From positions 1 through 27,415 of the forward strand of contig CAXKVV010001158.1 in assembly GCA_964058805.1 (NCBI GenBank): a stretch of DNA of 27,415 nt, written 5' to 3'. The notes beneath the pieces were generated by a model that saw only the letters and a program-made list of their open reading frames with translations, did not search any database and was not told the DNA's origin. The translations under genes and the position numbers were made by a program. The stretch comes from Schoenoplectus triqueter. Lineage: Eukaryota > Streptophyta > Magnoliopsida > Poales > Cyperaceae. This document shows positions 20,677-27,415 of the stretch, one piece after another. Every line of letters begins with the position of its first letter. The stretch's first letter is position 1.

Positions 20677-21798
20677 TGATTTCTTTGATGCATGTAAAAG
20701 AACCCCCAACTCTAGATCTTAATTACAAAAAATTCAGATTTTAAAAGAAATGTATGGTGAACTACCTCAACATACTAGACTTTTGGGATGTTGTCAAATA
20801 TAGTTATGTACCACATTATGATTCTAGCAAACTCACATTGACACAAAAGGACAAAGAACTAGAATCTCAAAATAATTATGCCATCAATATTATCTTAAAT
20901 TTGGTTAGTGAAAGAATTGTTATATTATTTGGTACTACCGAAATTGCTAGTGAGATGTGGGAGATCCTATGGAATAGATTTGAGGGTAATTCTTAAATGA
21001 AAAGAATAAAATTAATGGGTATAAAGTCTGAATTTGAAAATTTTTGTATATAAAAAGGAGAGTCAATTGAGAATATGTATTCAAAATTAATGCATATTCT
21101 AAATGAATTTGATGAAGTTGGAGAATTCTTGTCTAATTCTAAAATTGTAGGCAAGATTTTTAGGAAAATTATGAGAAGACCAAGATGGGAGAGCATGATA
21201 AGCACTCTAGAAGCAATGCAAGACACTCTTGGCGAATTCACATATGAAGAAGTGTTAACTTATCTTCTATGCTTTGAGAAGAAACTACGATAAAATGGAG
21301 AGCTCACACCAAAACTCAAAGAAATCACATTTCAAGCTCAAAAATCTCCATATCGCTACTATTCAAGCAAGACATTATCTAGCTCATCTTCTATGAACAA
21401 TCAAATCATCACAAAGATGTTTGAAAAAAATGCTAAATCTAGAGAATGAGCACAATAAAGAGCGAGATGAGAAAGAAATGACGTGCATATGCTTCTCATG
21501 CCATAAGGAAGATCACACAACACACGATTGTTCCTTAGTCTTTCCACATAAGAAGAAGCGGAACTTTAAGAGAATTGGTGCTATGCTAACTACAAGCAAC
21601 TATGTTGAGAGAAAGAATGATGAAAGAAATCCATTCAACCTTGTCCTAATTGCGAAAGTAGAGGAGAACTCACCCGTGGTGGATGTTGATGAGATTGTAG
21701 TAAGAAACAACATCACCGACTTGTGCACGTTGGAGATCTTACACGACATTGCGATATCCAAGAATATGAAGATTGACTCATTTGCACCTAAGGTATAA
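20677..21798 (+). pseudogene. Broken gag (UBN2/copia-type, with CCHC zinc knuckle)
   Basis: The frame from about 20754 reads DFWDVVKYSYVP, then ASEMWEILWNRFEG, YSKLMHILNEFDEVGEF and RRPRWESMISTLEAMQDTLG, in the order seen in UBN2-type gag proteins of copia-like elements (capsid-like region). It is cut by in-frame stops near 20994, 21051 and 21291. A shift to another frame is then needed to continue at 21421, where CFSCHKEDHTTHDC is a complete CX2CX4HX4C zinc knuckle, followed by a lysine-rich stretch. The family role is to pack the element's RNA in virus-like particles. With these breaks no full-length product can be made from this copy. Confidence 0.8.
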
Positions 21799-23036
21799 TT
21801 TTCTCAAGAATTTCAATTGCACAATTAAGTAGTACCTTGCACTACATCCACTTGGATGATAGTGATGATGATTTTGTTGAGAATGATGAATTTTGTATTG
21901 AAATGGAAATAATTTGGACGATGAGGCTGAAATTGAATCTTTTTTATCTAGTTTAGAGAGTCATATTCATGATTCATTCTATCAAAAAGAGATAATTGAG
22001 AGACTTAAAAATAAATTTAAGAGTTTTAGTTAAATGTTCAATCTTTTGAGTCTAATTTGTAAAATCTGGAAAAGAATTGTCAAATGCACTTAGGTGAAAT
22101 TACAACATTAAAAGTGAAAGTGTAAACTTTAGAAACTGAAAATAGAGCACTAAGGTCCTCATACACTTCAACAAGCATTACCACAATGGATTTAGACAAG
22201 GTTGTAGGTCAAAAATCTAGTAACAAGTCAAGTCTTGGATATAAAAAATCTTCTAAGATTTCAAATTGCCCTAAATCAAAAGAGAAACAAGGTCAATGGT
22301 CGAATTTAAAAATTATGAAACTTAGTAATACTAAATCTTTTAATAAGAAATATAATTATATATTTCAATATAAGCAATTTGATAAAAAGATTAATAAATG
22401 ACAAAATAATTTTCAAAGCAACAATGTTACATTTTTCAATCCTAGTTGGTCAAACAAATTATATTTTAAAAGACCCGATGTATGATTTTATGAGTTTAAA
22501 AATCAACATGATTTTCAAATCAAAGATCAAAGATATGAGCATAAACGAGTTATTTCTCAAAAGCATAAAATTATTTCTAAAAAAAACCCAACACTCAAAC
22601 TCAAGGATTAAAAAAACTACCAAAATACTTTTGTTAAAGGTAGTAAGAAATTACAAACATGTGTATTTTATAATTTTTATTATTTTATTGGTTATATCTC
22701 ACTTAATTGCAAACTTAAAAAGGAAAACAACATCACAAATATTGTTTGGGTTCTTAAAATTAAAAATTAAAGACCTGAATGATTAATCTTTCATTTAAAC
22801 CATATATGTCACATACTTAGAGGGAGTTAGTTAATTTCTTTTTGAATGAATTATATATATATTATTTTATTATTTTGGAAGTATTTAAAATTCTTTATCT
22901 TATACACGGTGCATACATTAAGAGAGAGTAATCAATTTAGGGGGAGCTAAAGTGAAATAAATGGGGAAATTTTTTTAGGTGAAATCCACATATTATATGT
23001 TATATCTATGCACCCATGCATGTTTTGCAAATCGAC
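21799..23036 (+). other. Degenerate retroelement interior downstream of gag
   Basis: Fragments resemble the coiled-coil tail found after gag in related elements (ETENRALRSSYTSTS near 22136, and lysine/serine-rich stretches to about 22400). A remnant of a second zinc-knuckle-like segment lies near 22660-22730. No polymerase motifs are present. An AGGGGGAG tract near 22939-22946 lies ahead of the final polypurine tract. All frames are short. Confidence 0.55.
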
Positions 23037-23048
23037 AAAAGGAGAGAT
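23037..23048 (+). promoter_or_regulatory. Polypurine tract of the LTR element
   Basis: AAAAGGAGAGAT directly precedes the TGTTACAC start of the right LTR, the expected place for plus-strand priming. Confidence 0.75.
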
Positions 23049-24192
23049 TGTTACACTAAACATCTTATTTGATTTGTCAATTTGCAAAACAATCTTGAAT
23101 TTTATAATTTGTCTTATTTGAGTTTTGTGTAAGGATTAAAATATAAATGGATTAGTGCACAAAAACCAAGACTAATGATGAGATACAAGAGCTTAATCAA
23201 GACTACATTAGACTTATGTTTAGTTAGACTTAAATTGTGTTGAATTGGTTAAGATAAATTGAGCTTAAACAACAAAGAAAAATGCTTCTGCCCAGTGAAT
23301 AGTTATAATGGTTCAGTAATCGTTATAACGATTCATCTCAATACTAAAAAATATTTTAAGGCAGAAAAGTTCTCATATAAATCAGAGCGTATCGTTATGT
23401 AACGATTCAGTTATCATTGCAACGATTTATGAAACGTATAACAATTTAGTTAATCATTATAACATTTCAGCTCAATCAGATCCAACAGCTATTCTTTCTA
23501 AGCTATTATAACGATTCCCAAACCGTTATAACGGTTCAGGCCGAAAATAGTTTCTTCAGCTGTTTCAGAAGATCTATTTTAAAAGGATCACATCTCTCAC
23601 TGATAATGATCTGATCTATCTAGCTAAATCATTTCTTCGAGAAGACCCTATTATCCAAATACGAAGTGAGAGAGATAAAAACACTCAATTAGTCAAATCT
23701 TTATTTAAACTCAATCTAGTTTCTCTCTATCCTCCCAACTTGATCCTTCGTGATCTTCTTGTAATCTGTTTCTTGAGCTTTAGTGCTCACCTTTTTCTTG
23801 AGTGTGTTGTTACTCACTTCTTATTTTGAGTGTGTTGTCAATCTTGTTACCGATAGGCTTGACAGTCCATTTCATGTAAGAGACCAAGTTCTATAAGTGT
23901 AAAACTGTTTTTTAGTATTTTGGCTCAACATCAATTGTTGGAGGTTGAGAGTCCCGGAGACGTATGCATTTTTAAACCGAACTCCGTTACATCTTGTGTT
24001 CTTATTTGATATTTTCTTTTCTCTTATTTCTTTGATTGCTATATTCTTATGAGAATTAAATCGAATTGAATTATCTTTCGCTGCCATTACACTTGAACAC
24101 TAAGTCCCAAATCGGTTTATACATTTCTATTTTAGGTTATTTACAATCTTGCACTCTTTTAGCTTTTAAATACCATTATCCTAGGCCTATCA
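23049..24192 (+). repeat. 3' LTR
   Basis: This is the same sequence as the left LTR with scattered substitutions, many of them C/T or G/A. It carries the same palindromic word cluster at about 23299-23540. Confidence 0.9.
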
Positions 24193-25230
24193 GACTCGAC
24201 ACCAGATGACTTAATATGCAAACCAACCGGACTTGATGCAATTCGAAACCCGACCCCACTTGATACGATCTGAAATCCGAAATGGCCCAACTATATATAA
24301 CCCGATACCCGACCCTACCTAACTTGATATGACCTAATATTGAAAATGACTGATATCTGAATATTAAAATGACCCAACACCTGAATGTTAAATTTAAAAT
24401 GTAAAAGATATATGAATCTCTTAAATTTGAATATTAAAATGATTCAGAAAAAGATAACTATAAGTATAAAGTTCCTCATATATGATATACATATTTGTAT
24501 TGTTTCTTGTGGTTTAAAAATATACTATTTATATTTTAAGAGAATAATATATGAAAAGAATACTTAATTAATGAATGCATCAAATGAAGTATTGCAACAA
24601 TAAATATTGTATTTAATTTTTAAGTGACTTATATATTTTTTATGATTTGAATCTGCTGATCACTCATAGCTTTAAACTTAAAAATAATGCACACATAAAT
24701 AATTTAACTCATAGATAAAAGTTATGGACATAAAATACGAACTTGAGTTTTGCTATAGTTATTGTTTCATTGATTACTTTCTTTTGCCTATTTTCTATAA
24801 ATATTTTTTCAATTTGAGTTTTTGATATTTAGAAACTAGATGTGACGTGATTTAAAAAAAATATGAATCAACTGCAATAAATATTATCAATGATAATGTA
24901 TGAGAAATATATAAATATCATAGTTGATATTAATTACTAAATAAACCCGATCCGACTCAACAAACTCATCTGATCCGAAATCAGAAATGATCCGACAATA
25001 AACGACCTGATATCCAATCCGATCCAACCTAACTCGACCTAATAGTCCCAAAATCCAAAAGGACCCGAAACCCAATCTTATATCACCTGAAACCTTAAAT
25101 AACCCGACACTAAATGATCCGATACTCGACCCGACCCGACCCGACCCGTTACCTGATAATTTTACTGAGTCAATTTGACCTGACCCGACCTGAACTCCCA
25201 ACCCGCCTGATTGCCACCTCTACTTATTAC

Positions 25231-25925
25231 GAATTGGTGCATATTTCAAGTCCCAAAAATGATATATAAAAATTAGAAAATAAGGGTTAAGATAATTTTT
25301 ATTTTTCTTAAAAAATAAATTGCAAGTTATAAAATGACCTACCAAAAACTAACTTATACTAAATTATTTATTCAGTTCCGCAATTTAAGTTAAATGAATT
25401 ATTGGAATGAAAATAAGATGAAATTTATTCGGAAAAAAAAAACTATAAGCGGCAGATTTTGTAGGGAAAAAGGAACATCTTATGCACCATTTAGAACTCG
25501 TGTGCTTTTTTTTTTAATTTTCCATTTAAGACTGTTTTATTTCATTTTAGAAGTTACTCGTTGCTACTTTCTGACCTGCCTAGCTTTCCTTGAGTAAAAC
25601 TAGGAAACCTTACATAAAAAGAAACAAACAAACTAGGATGCTTCCAATGACAATTTATGGCTATATATATATAACTTGATTGAATTGGATGCCAAATTGC
25701 TAACTACATTTACACAGCAATGCATGATGCATCGCCATGTTGCTGCAACATGATAAATGGAGATTGCACAATATCTTCAATTACTTTTTTGTTCTTTAAA
25801 ACATTTATTTCTTGAACAGAAGAAAACATAACAGAATGATGGTAAAGATCATCAGAAAAGCAAGAGAAAGTGATCAAACAACCAACTTCATCAAATTGCA
25901 ATTAAGCCCCTCATTTATTTTTTTT
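25231..25925. other. Spacer and probable 3' UTR of the protease gene
   Basis: AT-rich sequence lies between the transposon island and the XCP-like stop codon. The part nearest 25925 is presumably transcribed as 3' UTR. A 63-codon minus frame (25710-25901) has no motif and is not called. Confidence 0.45.
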
Positions 25926-27415
25926 TTACTCGTCCTTGGTGGGGTAAGAGGCCATCTTGTTAATACCGCACAAACCCTCTGGTTTGCCAGTACCCCTCTT
26001 CATCCTTATGTAGCCCTTTTCACCCCAGTGTGGACCCCATGAGTTCTTGACGATGATGTAATCTTGATCCTTCATGCTGCCATATCCTACGGCTGCCACA
26101 CCATGATCCAGTCTGGTTCCGCACGGTCCATTGAACACCCCCTGGATATGATAAATAATGTTAATTTAATTTGTTTAGGAATGCTACACGTCGAAGCTTT
26201 TTCATACATCACAAAATGTTCATTTAGATTAAATGATCATTCAGTAGTAAATGTAGTAGGATTAAACTTCTGTCTATACATCAAGACTGGATTCCATAGA
26301 CTTACACCACTGTAGAACTGAAAGTTCCTGCCAGAAGCTTGAATAGCAACACTGACTGGCTGGTGGGCCAGGGCTTTAAGGAGACCTTGTTCACTGTTTT
26401 CGGGTACATCTTCGTATCCGGTTATGGTCACAACCTGATTCTCAACCTAATTTGATTAAGAACAAAATAGTTAATATCCATAAACAAAACCAATAAATAT
26501 CCAAAATTTTACTGTTGTTTGGCAATACAAAAGTGTGATGTTCTGTCTATTTATTTATTTTGCTAGAGTTATTACCTACTCATATCCAAATTTGTTATTG
26601 TTTGCATACATGTACGTTATTGTTTTGTAAACTGTAATTAGTGTTCTCACACTCTTTTCATCGCATGTGCCTTCTTCCATGAGGTATGGATAGTCTTCCT
26701 CAGTGCGGAGACCATCATTCTCTATGATGAACTTAAATGCATTGTCCATTAGGCCTCCGTTGCATCCATTGTTTCCATCAGTGTCGCAGTCTACGAGTTC
26801 CTGCTCTGACAATGATGAGAGGTTGCCCTTCTTAATTTGGTTTATTCCTTCAACTGCTGCCACTGTTGAGAATGCCCAGCAGCTCCCTGTTGATATTATT
26901 AAAATTTATCATGTCATTCCTCAAATAATATAAAAAAGATGTTGCTATCTCATATGCATGATACAAACCTGTGATATACATATGTATAGATGTGCAACTC
27001 TAAAGTATATATAATTACCCAAGTAAAGGGACATTAATTTGTTTAAATTGATACTCAACAATTTATATAATTATACTATATGTCTTGGGGCTTACCACAC
27101 TGGCCCTGGTTCTTCACTGGGGTAACAGCTCCTTTCTTTCTCCAATCAACACTTTTAGGCAGTGCATCAGCATCAGCATACCTGAACCTAGAACCTTCCC
27201 TACTTTTCCTTCTCTGGATTTGCATCTCAGCCCCTGAAAGACCAAGATAGTTCTCCTTGAACTCCTCATGGGTCAAATCAGCAAATTCATTCAAGCCAAG
27301 CCAGTAACTAGTCACCTTTTTGTTTGTCTCATCAATGTGAAACAAATTATCCTTGAACACCTCAAATCTCCTGATTTTCTCTTCAATACTGGCATATGTT
27401 TTTCTGTGCTTTTCC
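25926..27415 (-). CDS. XCP: XCP-type papain-like cysteine protease (N-terminus off the window)
   Basis: Four exons on the minus strand, 27096-27415 (continuing past the edge), 26651-26886, 26306-26446 and 25926-26141, join in phase through GT/AG introns of 209, 204 and 164 nt into about 303 residues. The first exon holds an I29 propeptide with the ERFNIN pattern ([27 protein letters not shown]). Mature enzyme starts near [13 protein letters not shown]. Catalytic residues are all present: Gln and Cys in NQGQCGSCWAFS, His in [11 protein letters not shown] and Asn in VKNSWG; GCNGG is also intact. A GYEDVPEN segment and the end MASYPTKDE, without granulin or KDEL tail, match xylem cysteine peptidases XCP1/XCP2. 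Those act in the vacuole during tracheary-element autolysis; this role is inferred. About 50 N-terminal residues (signal peptide and start of the prodomain) are missing. NLSS is a possible N-glycosylation site. Confidence 0.9.

Larger units (their letters stand above)
19460..24192 (+). mobile_element. Non-autonomous LTR retrotransposon, gag only (Ty1/copia-like)
   Basis: Two direct LTRs of 1155 and 1144 bp begin TGTTACACTAAACATC and end in CTAACA / CTATCA. The 5 bp flanks are GACCC and GACTC (four of five). A primer-binding site, TGGTATCAGAGC, follows the left LTR, and a purine-rich tract precedes the right LTR, so the element reads left to right. The 2.4 kb inside holds a broken gag but no reverse transcriptase, RNase H, integrase or protease motif that I can see. 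The first ~230 bp of the LTRs differ at about 20 positions by eye, so the insertion is not recent. It resembles the TR-GAG class of pol-less elements. Confidence 0.88.
18790..25222. mobile_element. hAT-like element split by two later insertions
   Basis: The ends TAGAGGTGACAA (left) and TAGAGGTGGCAA (right, read inward) match at 11 of 12 bases and fit YARNG. The flanks CTTATTAT (18782-18789) and CTTATTAC (25223-25230) agree at seven of eight positions. The element's own sequence is 18790-18858, about 19440-19459 and 24193-25222, rich in GACCCGACCC / CCGATCCGA / TGACCTAA motifs. It is interrupted by a 581 bp hAT-like MITE (18859-19439) and a 4.7 kb LTR retrotransposon (19460-24192). Without them it would be about 1.1 kb and non-coding. 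The sequence GAAATTCAAAATGACCC ahead of the LTR continues in style as GACTCGACACC after it. Confidence 0.75.

Noticed and set aside
22379..22786. 135-codon plus frame as a retroelement gene
   Set aside because: Lysine/isoleucine-rich translation of AT-rich interior; the zinc-knuckle remnant is in another frame, so this frame is fortuitous.
24887..25201. 104-codon minus-strand frame as a gene
   Set aside because: It reads through the GACCCGA-rich end of the outer hAT-like element.
26237..26431. Frame running past the exon end into the intron of the protease
   Set aside because: The part beyond TTCTACAGTGGT is intron; family alignment (YSG then GVFNG) places the splice at 26306.
1..27415. tRNA, rRNA or microRNA genes
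   Set aside because: No tRNA or rRNA sequence was recognised. The long hairpins are MITE palindromes and do not look like microRNA precursors by length and symmetry.

Overview
The window looks like nuclear DNA of a flowering plant. Three intron-containing genes of plant type are recognisable (an AATF/BFR2-like nucleolar protein, a cytochrome b5 and an XCP-type papain-like cysteine protease). The telomere-like array is of the plant CCCTAAA type, and the AT-rich space between genes is filled with hAT, Mutator-like and LTR-retrotransposon sequence. The species cannot be named from the sequence alone. All three genes are on the minus strand; no plus-strand gene could be supported.

Layout. 1-4625: coding exons of the AATF/BFR2 homologue (ten exons seen, 3' end beyond the left edge), with a ~620 bp degenerate telomeric-repeat array inside its first coding intron and a probable intron in its 5' UTR (to about 5520). 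5526-6991: no gene. 6992-9328: non-autonomous DNA transposons, including a 926 bp hAT-like element that carries a long inverted-repeat element inside it, and a 502 bp hAT MITE with a perfect 8 bp target duplication. 10102-12308: an intact three-exon cytochrome b5 gene. 13200-25230: a 12 kb transposon island. 25926-27415: the last four exons of an XCP-like protease, whose N-terminus lies beyond the right edge.

The island is the most informative part. At least six non-autonomous elements with hAT-like ends (consensus YARNG) lie in or near it, several with perfect or near-perfect 8 bp target duplications. Each family carries its own short GC-rich motif repeated next to both ends (GGGTCGG, CCGAACCGA, GGTCCGATCC, ACCCATA, GACCCGACCC, CTCGAGCTCG). 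One of them (18790-25222) is split by a smaller hAT-like element and by a 4.7 kb LTR retrotransposon that has a broken gag and no visible pol. Two inverted-repeat MITEs and a probable Mutator-like element lie between them.

The three genes share no obvious pathway: ribosome biogenesis, ER electron transfer, and proteolysis (in known relatives, during xylem cell death). I found no new enzymatic or defence system. The observations most worth checking are the telomeric array transcribed in its TTTAGGG sense within an intron, the family-specific subterminal motifs of the hAT-like elements, the pol-less retroelement with palindrome-rich LTRs, and the fold-back MITEs. Exon boundaries were inferred by eye from GT/AG sites, reading phase and family similarity.
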